Source of the DNA: Thecaphora thlaspeos
Lineage: Eukaryota; Basidiomycota; Ustilaginomycetes; Urocystidales; Glomosporiaceae
Assembly: GCA_900291925.1 (NCBI GenBank)
Contig: UWYS01000018.1
Location: 248,001 to 312,000, forward strand
Reading direction: 5' to 3'
Length of the DNA stretch: 64,000 nt
This document shows, in pieces, positions 43,928 through 54,721 of the stretch; positions within the stretch are counted from its first letter, which is position 1; the number at the start of each line of letters is the position of its first letter. The position numbers and the translations under genes were made by a program. The notes beneath the pieces are model-generated. The model saw nothing but the letters and a program-made list of their open reading frames with translations, did no database searches and was not told the DNA's origin.

Positions 43928-44192
43928 AGGGGCATGAGCGGCCGTAAGTACCCCTCCCATGGTGCCTGAAACGTACGCACGATGCTGTGCTGTGTGCAGT
44001 ACACTGTACGTAGGGAACAGAAAACACAGGAGGTTGGTTCTGCCGAGGTCACGTATGTAGGTGGTGGTTTCGTTTGAACCTTCCCTTGCGGTCGTGGAGA
44101 GGTAGCAGACAAGGAAGGAGATGTCCGAGGTCGAGGGCGCAGCGGTTTAAAGCGCAATGAACGAAGCAGAAACCCGACCGTTCACCTGCACT

Positions 44193-44210
44193 CTGTACTG
44201 TACAGTACAG
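44193..44210. repeat. 18-bp perfect palindrome
   Basis: CTGTACTGTACAGTACAG is identical to its reverse complement and contains the recurring TACTGTAC core. Confidence 0.9.
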
Positions 44211-47200
44211 TTCAGCTTGAACGAAGGTGAGAAGGGAGAAATGGGAGGGGGGAAGAACTATCTGAAATGTGGATGTCGGTCCTGGGTGTCCTTCCGACTT
44301 GACGGGGAGACACCTTTCCCAGGCCAGACGTACAGATGGTCTGCAGCGGCATCGCGCTCCCATTGTCGCCGAACCAATCAAGGGTTCTTTCTTGGTGCGT
44401 ACTTAGCTGACCAAGAAACGACGGGTGACATCCTACTGTACTCTGTGAGCAGGCCTGTGAGGCGAGACCGGACCGCCTCCGACCGACTGCAAAGTGTGGG
44501 TCTGCTGCACGTGCATAGGGCGTGCGCGTCTGGGGTGATCGGCCGTCGCACTTGGCCTCCTTTCACCCCACCCGTTGGCCCTCCTCCTTCCTGCTCTCTT
44601 CTACCATCTCCCTCTTCTTTGCCGCCGCCTCTGGCGTGCACCTTTGTCGCTTTGCCCGCCCTGTCCCTCCCTTGTGCTTAGTCGCTCTCTTGGCGCTCGA
44701 CCGCCACGCCGTTTCTTCCGGCGTGCCGGGAGCCCTCCCGAGCTCAGGCCGCTTTGCCTGCCCGCAACCCATGTCCCTCTCTCTGTCTATGCCTGTGTGT
44801 GCGGCGGTCGCTCTCCGGGACATGTGTCTCTGTAAGTGCATACGTACTGTACATCTTCGCTCCGAACGACAATCTCGTCCCAAGATTATCCAAGTCTCAG
44901 CCTATTTGTCGAAGGCTGGCAAGACAAGCGGCTGCCTTCCTCGATGACGGCTTTGTTCATGGCCCTCAAGCACTGTCGGTACTGTGATTGTATGACGGCT
45001 GAGCAGGTCTCCGAGACATACAAATGAAGGTGCCAATGAGCAGCGGATCGCCACCTACCATTGCGTCACGTGCCGAGGCGATGTGGGCGTCTGAGGTCGC
45101 CGATCACATGCCGCGCCGCGCCAGACGGCCTTAGTCCGCCAGCGCGGCCTGCTCCCGTCTCCTCTCCGCTCCTCCATCTCCTTTCCTAGCTGGCTCTCTG
45201 CCATCTTTGTAGCGCCGTTTTGCTGCCCGCCCGCCTCCCATCTCACTCTCCGTGTGCGCTCGACCGCCCGCCGTACGGCGGGCTGGGATCCACCGAGCTC
45301 CGAGGCCTCGCCCTCTGGCCGCATGTCCCGCTCCTCACTCTAATCTATGCATCGTTAGCTCATCTGCGTGTGCTCGGCAGGCCTGGGATGCTATTTGATT
45401 ATTATTGTGAACGAGTCCCTCTTACAGTTGAGACTTTTGGATGCACGGCTGAGTGCTCTACCGTAACGATCTTGCTCTATCTCCTCTACTTACCCGCGGT
45501 CAGGTCACAAAAGATGCCATGACCTTCAGCAACGACCGTAGACCCTTTGCCCTTTGTCCGGCAACAGCCTGCTCACCGTCAATGGCGCTGTTCTGCAACG
45601 GTTCTTCCTAGCTGCCGGCCATTATTCTTTGTGGCGTCTGCTCCCCCTTTGCTGGCTTACAAGCTACAGCCAGGTGCAGGCACGCACAGGGAGCGGCACA
45701 GGCAGATGAAAGCTAGGCAGATCGAGTCGGAAACTAAGTACTTCCAGGGATGGCAGACTGAACATGCGAAGAGGACGTGCTTTACCCCTTATCGTAGCGC
45801 GGTCGTCAACTTGGAGGAAAGACGAGCAACGGGGTGCGGATCTTGTCTCACCGCATTGTTACTGAGCCGACTTGCTGTAGCCCCGGATACAGGGGATGGG
45901 CTGGAAGACCTCTAGCTCCCTTGCTAGGTATCATCGCTGATCCGTTTAGCGATCTTGCTGACGCTTGGCACCCCCCTCGGAAGATCTGTTCTGTTCCGTC
46001 CCATGCCGTACTGTATGTACTGTAGCCACACATCTTGCACCGGCTCGCCTTAGTGTGGGGCTCGATACCCCCTGCTTTGCCTTCTGCTCGTTGTCAAGAA
46101 GGCATGTAGGAAAGTGGCTTGACATGAGCATGTCAAATTCGGGGCTGGATCAAAAAGCCGGCAGGCACTACTACATGCTCAGTCAGATGGCTCGGAGGCC
46201 CATCAAGGGCACAAGGCCAGACGCTCTGAACCCTTCTTTCATACCGCTTCCGTTTTTCTCCTGCCTGGGCTGCAGACGCGCTCTTGCCAAGTCGTAGCCT
46301 AGCCTAGTCCGTTCCGACCAGCCAAACGTCGTCGACATGTGTACTGTACCTCCCCATCGGTCGGAAATTCCTCCCCCTGAATGCTGACCATAGGCCCCTC
46401 TTCCGAGCCGAGTCGGCTTTCCGAACGAACGGATGCCGATGGGATGCCGAGGAGCGTCAAGTCCCGAGATCGTGGATCTCATCCCCATGGCCTGAAAGAA
46501 CCATAGAGCCCAGAGAAGGCCATCCAACCTTCCTGCGGAACCCATAGCATCGCTCAATGCGTATCGAGAAGCTTCTGCCCTGACCTTGGGAGGCCGAGTA
46601 TGCTTCCTATCTCGTGTTTTCCACGTCAGTTCAGGTCGCCTTCAGGAGGGGAAGAGGGAGCCGGATCGAACCGAAGGACGGCGCTAGGAGACTCGCGAGG
46701 CTTGATCGGACATCAGAGACGCGACTCACTTGCACAGCGGCCACTTAACAGTAAGTGGAAGCTTGGCAGAGCGGGCCGAGTGCTCGTCGGACGGCCTTCC
46801 GATGGCGTCCGATCGTATCCGCAGTAGAGTCAGCCAGGGCTTCGGCTGGGCTCGACCAAGTGACATGCCCAGGTCAGCATGTTGTTGTCGTTCTTCTAGC
46901 GCGCTCTCGCGTCCATGTGAGTAGATTAGAGTGGTAGTGTATGTGTTGCTACCAATATGGTGCCGCTCGCCGATCCTATGTAGCTGTAGACCACGCCCCC
47001 ATCAGTCTGGTGCAGTACCGTTTCGATTGGCAGGGAGATGGGCTATCTGTGCAACGCGAAGCCTGGTTTGGCAGTTGCAAATGCCGCTGTAACACTTGCC
47101 CTTCAATCGGGCCATGTGCGGACCTCGATAGAGCAGCCTTCTACTTAGCGACACACCCGCCACAAGCTTGTACCGTCGATATCATTCCACGCCCTGATAC

Positions 47201-48138
47201 TGGGCGCCCAACTCACAAACGCAAACTGTTGACAAGAACTGGATATAGCTTGTCGCTGTCAACCGCCACAGTCTGTTAAAGCCAGCGTGATTCTTGTCGA
47301 ACGAATGAGTGCGGGGCACATCACGCTGACCCATATGTACAACGCGGGACCAGGGCAGGCGGTGGCCAGCTACGCGAGGTCCTGCACTCCATCAGGCCGT
47401 CTATCTCTGTCCTGCTCCCTTGCCCACCTGAGTTGCCAATCTGGAAAGGCGTGCGTCGCAACGTCGGCTTTCAGCGATCGCTCGAACAGCGTCTTCGGTC
47501 GACCGGACAACCAGCGCCCCTCCTGCATCCTGGGCCCCAGGCAGGTTGGAGATGGAGCGCAACGGCCTTGCAGATTTTTCAGGGTGCGGGGGGGATTCAT
47601 CATCTTCTTTCCTTTGCTGGGCGCCGACGGAGGTTTCTGGGTACCCCCGGCCGCCTGCTCCTCCTTCTCTTCTTGCCATGAAACCCTTGCATAAGGCTAG
47701 GAGGCTCCAGCGAGGTTCGAGCAGCGAGCAACGCCAACGGGAGCACCCGTGGAAAGGGAGACCAACCCGACTTGGCTGGACGCGACATCTTCCCAGATCG
47801 AGGAGTAGCACCTCGCCGCCTCTTTGAACGGCCTACTGGGAGACTGGAGTCTACGTCCAAGGGCTGATGCTAGGCTAGCTACGAGCTGTACTGTAAAGTA
47901 CTCACAGTTTTAGTAGGAAGCGCGGGAAGCCGCTCGCTGATGTTTGGATTTAAGGACTACGAAAGCCCGGCCAGCAGTCAGGTATTTAAAAGCATAGCCG
48001 GGCAAAGGCAGTCCGACCGTTCAGTCGACGCGAGCCGAACAGCGCGGGCTGCCTTGACGTTGCCCCTGGTTGGATGGCGGCCTCGTCGTACATACATAAG
48101 TTGTGCTACACCTCGTGCCTGCACATGCGTATGCCGTC

Positions 48139-48192
48139 TGGCTGTCTGGCTGTCTGGCTGTCTGGCTGGCTGGCTGGCTGGCTGGCTGCCTG
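48139..48192. repeat. CTGGCTGT / CTGG tandem repeat
   Basis: Three to four CTGGCTGT octamers followed by about five CTGG units. Confidence 0.85.
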
Positions 48193-50089
48193 AATGGCAG
48201 CGAGTTCATGCCCACCAATTCTTCCAAGCCAGAAGGAGCTCATCAACCTATCCTGCCCCTCGTGCTACCTTCTCTGGCCATGAGATCGTATGTACGACGG
48301 TGCGACGAAATCCACCTTTGGTGACTCGACTAGCCCGGCTAGGTGGGACGGGGACAAGTGTGCGCTTTGCCTGTCGCTCGGTGAGTCGGTCGGTGAGGGC
48401 ACGCGGCGCGCCGGACTCTTCTCCCATCTCCATCTTTATATCTGTGGTCGCTCGAAGGCCGGATTGCAAAGATCCAAATGAAACTAAGTTACCCTGACAA
48501 ATGGGACGAGGACGAGCGAGGGTTTGTCAGGGGTGGGCGCAGAAACTGGATGACACTTGGGTCCAGGACGTGGGAAAGACATGACGACCCTGCCGCGAGC
48601 AGCCCGCCGTTTGCTCAGGGAGGCTAAGGGAGGCTAGGCTCGGCTAGGCTCGGCTAGGTGGGAGAGACCCGACCCGACACATGTGCGTCTGGCGAGAGAG
48701 GCGCTGGCTGCCCCTGGCTGGCCGGCCGGTCCGCCGTACCTGCTGCCCTCGCTCCCGTGGATCCCCTCCGAGCCGGGCCTCAGCATCATCAGGCCAGAGG
48801 ATGGGTGCACGGAGCGATGGCTTCCACCGGAAAATCATTATGTATTTCCCCTACTGTACCCCCCCCCTCGCTGCGTTTCAGGCCATTGATGCCTGCCACG
48901 CACAGAGCAGCGCAGCTCGGTGCATCTCAGCCCTAGCCCACGCTCTCCGCTCTCCGCTCTCCGCTCTGCCCTTCTTCCCTTGCTCTTTCACCGACGCCTG
49001 CCCTGCCTGCAAGCCGTGCCCGGCAGAGAGAAGCGTCTTGTACGTCTTTTGTCTGCCTCTCTCCTGGCCTGGCGCTTGGCCCGGCAGGCCACTCTACGTC
49101 TCCCGACAATGGCAAGGCTGCGCCGAAGTCAGGCTGCCTGCTGCAGGCGAATGCTTCATCCTGCCTTTGCGCCCTGGCTCTGACCCTGGCCCTGGCCCTC
49201 CTCCTCCCTCCATCGTCGTCCCGCGCCTGCTCCCCTTTGTGGCTTAAAAAGCCAGCCCCTACGACGCCGGCTTGCTGCCTTCCGATCCCTCCTATCTATC
49301 CTCTCCTGGCTTCAGCAACGTCGGCACCTCCTTCAGCTGCCTCGTGTCATCCTCCCCTTTGTTGCTTTTCTCTTCCTTCGTCGCCGTCGATCCTCTCGAG
49401 CCACGCGTCCAGGTACCTGCATCCACTCGCCACCCTCGACGTCGACGTTCAACGGCCTTTTGTCTTGAGATCCATCACGTCGCATCGCCCTCTCCCTCTC
49501 CGACGACTTTGATCTGCTCCATCCTACTCCTCCAGCCCACCTCGTGGTACGCCTACTAAAAGGCTCTGCTCCAATCTATCGGTCATCTTTCGCCGCCCTC
49601 CCTACATCGCAGTCGGAACGTGTCCCGGTCACTCTTTCCTCGCCTTCCATACACACGTACTCACGCACACGCATAGCTCGCGCCCGCTTGCATCGACATC
49701 GTCCTGCCATCAGCATCGCCACCGGCCCTCTCGCTTGTCGACCGCGTTAGAGTCTGCCCCAGCCTCGCCCTCGACCGCTTACATCTGCCGGTATCTTCAC
49801 TGCGCGTCAACCTCGGGTCTCCGGATCGCAAGAAGCCTTCCTCTTCAGCCACGCTTTAGCCTGCTGAGCTCCGCCCGCCCCGCCGAGCTATTGGGCAGCA
49901 TACGCACAGCCCTCTGCGCCCTTGCCGGCTTTCACCGAGCTCGCCTAGCGTAGGCCGGTTGGCATCTCTGCCTTTGCTTGCTCGTCGGTCTGGAAAGCCT
50001 GTGCCGTCGACCTTTGCAACAGTCTCGTTCCTGCACGGACAATATCATTGCTCTCGAGGCTTCTCTCAGTGTCTCGTCTCAGCTGCACC

Positions 50090-52559
50090 ATGAAGGGGAA
50101 GTCGGACGACTTTCGCAGAGCGCCGCTGCCTTTCCACACTACCTCCACCAACACCGACGCCCCTACGGCGAGCAGCAGCAGCAGCAGCAGCACCAACTGG
50201 CACCGCTCCAGACTCTCGTCGGGTTCGGCCGCTAGTCCCGCCCTCACGTACACCTCGGGAATCAACAGCCCTTCCATCGCGAGCCCCAGGAGCAGCGACG
50301 CCCGCTACGAGTCTCACTTTGCCGCCGATCAGTACTACGACATGTCGCGGTCGCAGGAAAACGTCAACGCCAGCACGGGATCGAGCCTCTGGGGCGAAGG
50401 CATGCGTAGCTTTATGTCGAGCATCATCGGCGCGCCCTCGACCGCAAACACCAAGGCCAATGCATCATCGAGCCCTTCGCAGCAGGGCAAAGGCGACCGA
50501 AGCGACGCCTCCGATCCCTACGCGCCGCTTCCGCTCCAGGCACACGAGGTCGCGGCCGCAACATCGCACTGGGAGGTTCCGAGAGAGACCATCACGATGA
50601 CGATGGAATTCCAGGGCGGCTATGACGATCCGGCCTTTGTGCAGCCCATGTGGCAGTCGCAGGCGGCACCCGGCTACCCGGCGCATGAGCATGGCGGAAA
50701 CGGCGCCTCGGGCTTCGCCGCCCCGTACCCCCAGCAGCCTGCTCCGTCCGGCCTCCCCGGCGCCGATGCGCCCAGGACCAGGTCCAACACCGAGTTCCCC
50801 GGGCTTTTAGAGTCTCGAGGTGAGTGAGCGGGAAAGGAGAGGGTGACCCACGCGCTTAATTAAGTCCGTTCATGGCCATTAACACGGCAACGACGCTGAC
50901 AATGTACCTCGCGGATCCTCTTCCCACTCCCGCCCACAAACCCTACTCCGACCCTGCGCGTCTCTATCATCGTATCCGCTTTAACCCTCTTCCCCGTCAC
51001 GTTCAGACTACGGGCGACGCCCCCTGGCGCCGCACTCGAGAAGCTTTAACGGCAACGGCAGCGACTATCCGGCTCTGGCGCACAACGGCCGAGTCATGGG
51101 CGGTCAGGAGCCTGTCGCCGCAAATGGCTGGTGGCCTGAGCAAGGTGGGCAGGTGGCCGACCCGGCGTCCCACATGGCGTCGCACGATCCGCGCGGACAG
51201 CACTGGTCGGCCAACCTACAGCAGCCTGGCCGCCGCGTCAACAATGCGCCTCCGCTTCCCGACACGCGCAACGCCAGCCGCAGCGGCTGGTCGGGTATGT
51301 CGTCGTCGTCGTCCTCTTCCTCGATGGGCCTCGAGCCGGGCCAGTACGAGTTTCCTCAGAGCACCCTGGGCAAACGATCTCACGACGAGGATCCCAACGC
51401 CGCAGCTGGGCCGGGTCCGGTCGACTACTCGGCCGACTCGGCGTACCGACGTTACTCGCTTGCGCCCAATATGGTCTTCTCCCGGAGCCCTGTTGGCGGC
51501 CAGTCTAACGGTGGCGGCGCCGCCGGCATGACGACCTACCGCCCCCCGCCCGGCCTCGGACCCGATCCGCGCAGGCCTTCGGTGGGCGAGCATGCCTACC
51601 CGTCCGGCATGCTGCCGCCCCAGTCACGACCCTACCCCGGAGCCATCGGCGGTGGCGCCGGCCCCTCGTGGTCGGGTTGGCCCTCTGCCTCGCATCCCAG
51701 CGGCCTTAGCGCGAACATCGGCGCCACTCCGTCGCCGCAGTCGAGCCCTGCCGCCAGCGGCTGGAAGGATGGCGGAGGCATGCCTCGACATGCGCAGGAG
51801 ACGGGCCCCACGTCGCCCTCTTCCCAGCCCACCAACGGCTCGACGGCTGGAGCGGCGGCGGCGGCCGCGACTGCCGGCAACAGCGCCAAGCGACACCGCC
51901 GCCAAAGTTCAGCTTCGGGCGGCGGCGGCGCAAATACTCTGCAGACCAACTTGCTGGCCACCACGCCCTCGCACATCACACACGAGATTGTCCTGCGCGC
52001 GCCCGCCGGCAGCAAGCTCGAGGACGTCTATTACGATCAGCACTGTAGCATCCTCACGGGCATGCCCGACCCGCCGCCGTCTGATTTCGATGTCGACAAC
52101 GTCGAGGACCGACCGCGCCTCCAGACCGATAAGCTCCGCTTCCCCGGTGACCTCTACACGCCGCGGTGGGTGCGCGGGACTGGCAATGCGCGCGAGGCGT
52201 GGTGCGACCGCTGCGAGCACGGCAATTGGCTGCAGCTCAAGAATTCGCAGTACTGGTACGACCAGGTCCATAAGCACGGGATCTCGTCGGTCTCGGGCCT
52301 GCGCTTCACCGCGCCTCTCCAGCTGCGGATCTACGCCAACGCCGCAGGCACCGTCGAAGGCAAGTGCCACCAGTGCAAGGAGTGGGTGCTGATCTGCACG
52401 GCCAAAAGGAGGCGCAACTTTGCCGCCTTCTTCAAGCACGCCCACGCCTGTCACTCGTACCGCAAGGCCAGCGCCATCGGCAACGGCCCCATTGTTGAGC
52501 ACAACCCGGGTCACAAGAAAAAGCAGCTGGCGCAGCAGCAGCACCAGCAGATGCTATAG
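50090..52559 (+). CDS. Putative transcription regulator with Rua1-type C-terminal zinc domain
   Basis: Two exons, 50090-50819 and 51007-52559, give 760 aa in phase. The first 560 residues are low-complexity (Ser, Pro, Gly, Ala), with a KRHRRQSS basic block. The C-terminus (about 620-740) matches the domain named after Ustilago Rua1: GDLYTPRWVRGTGNAREAWCDRC, NWLQLKNSQYWYDQVHKHGIS, GKCHQCKEWVLI and FFKHAHACHSY. CxxC, CxxC and HAHACH supply a likely zinc cluster. Rua1 itself is a regulator of ustilagic acid synthesis in Ustilago maydis, but this domain is widespread in basidiomycetes and no biosynthetic cluster is present here. The very long upstream block fits a strongly regulated gene. The ATG is preceded in frame by another candidate at 50048, judged leader. 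Confidence 0.8.
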
Positions 52560-53149
52560 GTGGGCGGACGGATGCACCTCCCCCACCTCCTGTCCTCTCG
52601 GTGCCGACGCGGAGGAGCGAGTGAGGAGGACGATGCCGAGCCCATCATTCGCCGCAGCTGCAGAACCACGCCGCCGAAGACGTATACCAACTCTGCACAT
52701 TGTCCGTCTCGTCTCGTATCCTCTCGTCGCTACCCTTGACTTATTGAGTCCCTTTTCCGCTCTCAACACTCTCGAAGCACCTTTCCTACATCCTGTCCCG
52801 CTCCCTCTCGTCCCGTCCCGTCTGTTTTGCAACTCCTCGGTGTCACATCGTTATCTCTATCCCCACCCCCCTCGCTCTTCAACATCACCACGCACGCCGT
52901 CCGTATGCGGCGAAGCTCAAATCACGCAATTGGAATAGCTTGTCGGTCACTTTGCTTGAGCATGCGTGCCTGACCGAGACGACACGATGCTGGCCCGGAA
53001 TGTGGTGTTTGTCGGCGTGACGACGTCGTGAGGGCGGTCTTACGTCGCTCGGGTCGTCGGTCGCCCTTTACTGTGCTCTCTTGGCAAGCGCTACGAACGA
53101 GTTTCTGGGTATAGGCAGTCAGGCGCCGCAAGATGAGGGTGGGTATATC
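52560..53149. other. Convergent intergenic region
   Basis: 3' flanks of the Rua1-type regulator and the CHID1-like gene. CT-rich near 52690-52890. No gene seen. Confidence 0.5.
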
Positions 53150-54293
53150 TCACAAGGACGCCAAGAGCTGGCGACTAGCCTGACCGACTTCCCACAACGC
53201 CACGCCACCCTGAACGCTATCTTGTGTGTCATGTTGCAAGGCGTCGTCTTCGTCGATGCCGAGGCGTTCGAGGACGTCAGCCTTTACATCGAGAATGGCA
53301 TCTATCCTCCTATCCATGCTGAGGTGCGTTGGTATGTAGGCCCTCCAATATACCTGCTGACCCTTCCTAACGCCCATGATCCTGTCATCCTCGCTTGCCG
53401 TTTCGATGTAGTCGAATGTACTTTCGCCCGTCTCTTCATCGTACTCCAACGTTGGTCTGTGTCGTCGTAGAAGGGAGAGGATGTCACCGTGTGTTTTTGG
53501 GCTGCCGGGACCTCGGAGGATGGTTAGCGTGGTGGAGGATGTGAGGAGGGGAGAGGTTGGGTCGCCTTCGAGAACTGTACTGGTCTCTAGGTCGAGGAAG
53601 ATGAGCGGGTATGTGTACGAGTAAAGTGGGAGACCCATGAGGAATTTGTGCGATATCGTCGATAATGAGGGGATTGTCGTTTCGCCGTCAAAGGAGACGG
53701 GGAAGGGGTCGGTAGGATCCATCGAGGCTTCGTCTGTGCCGAATGGAATCTCGTCCGTTTGCCGACCAAGATGCGCGTAGGACGTCCATTCTGCGCCGAC
53801 GCTCGACTCGATGGCTGCTACGAGGTTCTCGCGTATCCACTGCGGGTGGGTGTTGGCGGCCGGTTCCCTGAGGCTGCCCCTCTTGGCCTGCCGCATCGGA
53901 GTGTCGACGGGAAAGTCGAGGCCAGAGGCCTTGCTTTCCCTCCCGGCTGCGCCCGTCATGTCGTAGGTCATGATGGTGATGTAGTCTGCGAGCTTGGAGA
54001 GGGCAGGGAGGGACTGGAGGATCATGGTGTTCTGCGACTCGAACATCGACGATGGCCGGACGCCCAACGAGGTGCTCGTCCGGATGGGCGGGAGCACGAG
54101 GATGAGGATCTTGTCAAGATGGTGCAGAGCCTGGGAGAGGATGGTGAGCGGTTCCTGCAAAAGGTAGGTGGCGGACGACTCAAAGACGAGACCGTCGTAG
54201 TTGTGGTTGAGCACCTCTTTGACGAGAGCGGAAGAGAGGTCGTCCCATAGCGTGCGGTTGGAGAGGAGGTCTATGAAGTCGCGCTGCTGCCAG
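53150..54293 (-). pseudogene. CHID1-like GH18 protein lacking its N-terminal third
   Basis: The frame from an acceptor at 54293 (ATCAG/C) to the stop at 53150 gives about 381 residues. It follows the chitinase-domain protein CHID1 order: WQQRDFIDLLSN, HNYDGLVFESSATYLLQ, ILILVLPPI, ADYITIMTYDMT, KFLMGLPLYSYTY, HRPTLEYDEETGESTFDY, YWRAYIPTHLSM and the terminus GGVALWEVGQASRQLLASL. CHID1 normally has a signal peptide and about 150 residues (the first barrel strands, PVWYQ and HDxD elements) before this point. Only about 430 bp separate 54293 from the ATPase ATG, and no frame there matches the missing part. An ORF ATG exists at 54391, but the sequence between is not family-like. I infer 5' truncation; an unrecognised distant exon is the alternative. 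Confidence 0.6.
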
Positions 54294-54544
54294 CTGATTG
54301 TGATGTGACGGCAGTGTGGCGTCGCGCTTTGGGCGCGAACAAGGAAACCGGGATGAGGGAGGGGAAGCAGAAGGTGGGCAAGGAGTGACAAGCAAGAAGA
54401 GCCGGGGGGGAAAGGCAGAGTGGCCCCTGCTCACTGTTCCACATGGATGCGGTGTGCTGCCTCTGCGGTTCCGAGTGCGGCCTGGCGCGGGGCAGCGAAA
54501 ATGACTGCAGCCTGCAGGGCGCGCTGCCAACCAGGCTCAACCCT

Positions 54545-54583
54545 TTGCTGCTGCTGCTGCTGCTGCTGCTGCTCCTCCTCCTC
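54545..54583. repeat. CTG triplet repeat grading into CTC
   Basis: About nine CTG units followed by CTC units in the divergent promoter between the CHID1-like and P5B ATPase genes. Confidence 0.85.
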
Positions 54584-54721
54584 ACCGCCGTCGTCGTCGC
54601 CCTTGCCGTCCCCCCTTTTCCACCGCGCCACCCATCGCCCTCCCTACTGTAGAGTCAAGCAGAGCCAGCTAGCTCGCACTCTCACCCGCATCAAGCCCCC
54701 CCCCCTTCGTTTCTTGCGGCC

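Larger units (their letters stand above)
42677..50089. other. 7.4-kb gene-poor block
   Basis: No open frame here shows recognisable domains or the C-ending codon use of the neighbouring genes; the longest candidates (44157-44681, 47940-48497) have repetitive or random composition. It contains the 118-bp inverted repeat (43605-43927), an 18-bp perfect palindrome, at least five exact TACTGTAC motifs, CTGG tandem repeats, and CT-rich stretches from 49260 on that probably belong to the leader of the downstream regulator gene. No tRNA or rRNA was identified. Confidence 0.55.

Noticed and set aside
46745..46800. GGCAGAGCGGGCCGAGTGC resembling the D-arm region of a Ser/Leu tRNA
   Set aside because: No matching acceptor stem, anticodon loop or T-arm downstream.
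44157..48497. Frames of 110-185 codons in the gene-poor block
   Set aside because: No domain, no consistent C-ending codon use, and Cys/Trp/Arg-rich random composition; one overlaps the CTGG tandem repeat.
42677..50089. Centromere candidate, because CENP-A lies in the same window and this block is repeat-rich
   Set aside because: The CENP-A gene need not be near a centromere, and no long retroelement array or AT-rich core is visible.
50090..52559. Part of a glycolipid biosynthetic cluster because of the Rua1-type domain
   Set aside because: None of the neighbouring genes is a P450, acyl- or glycosyltransferase, polyketide synthase or exporter; the domain is common outside such clusters.
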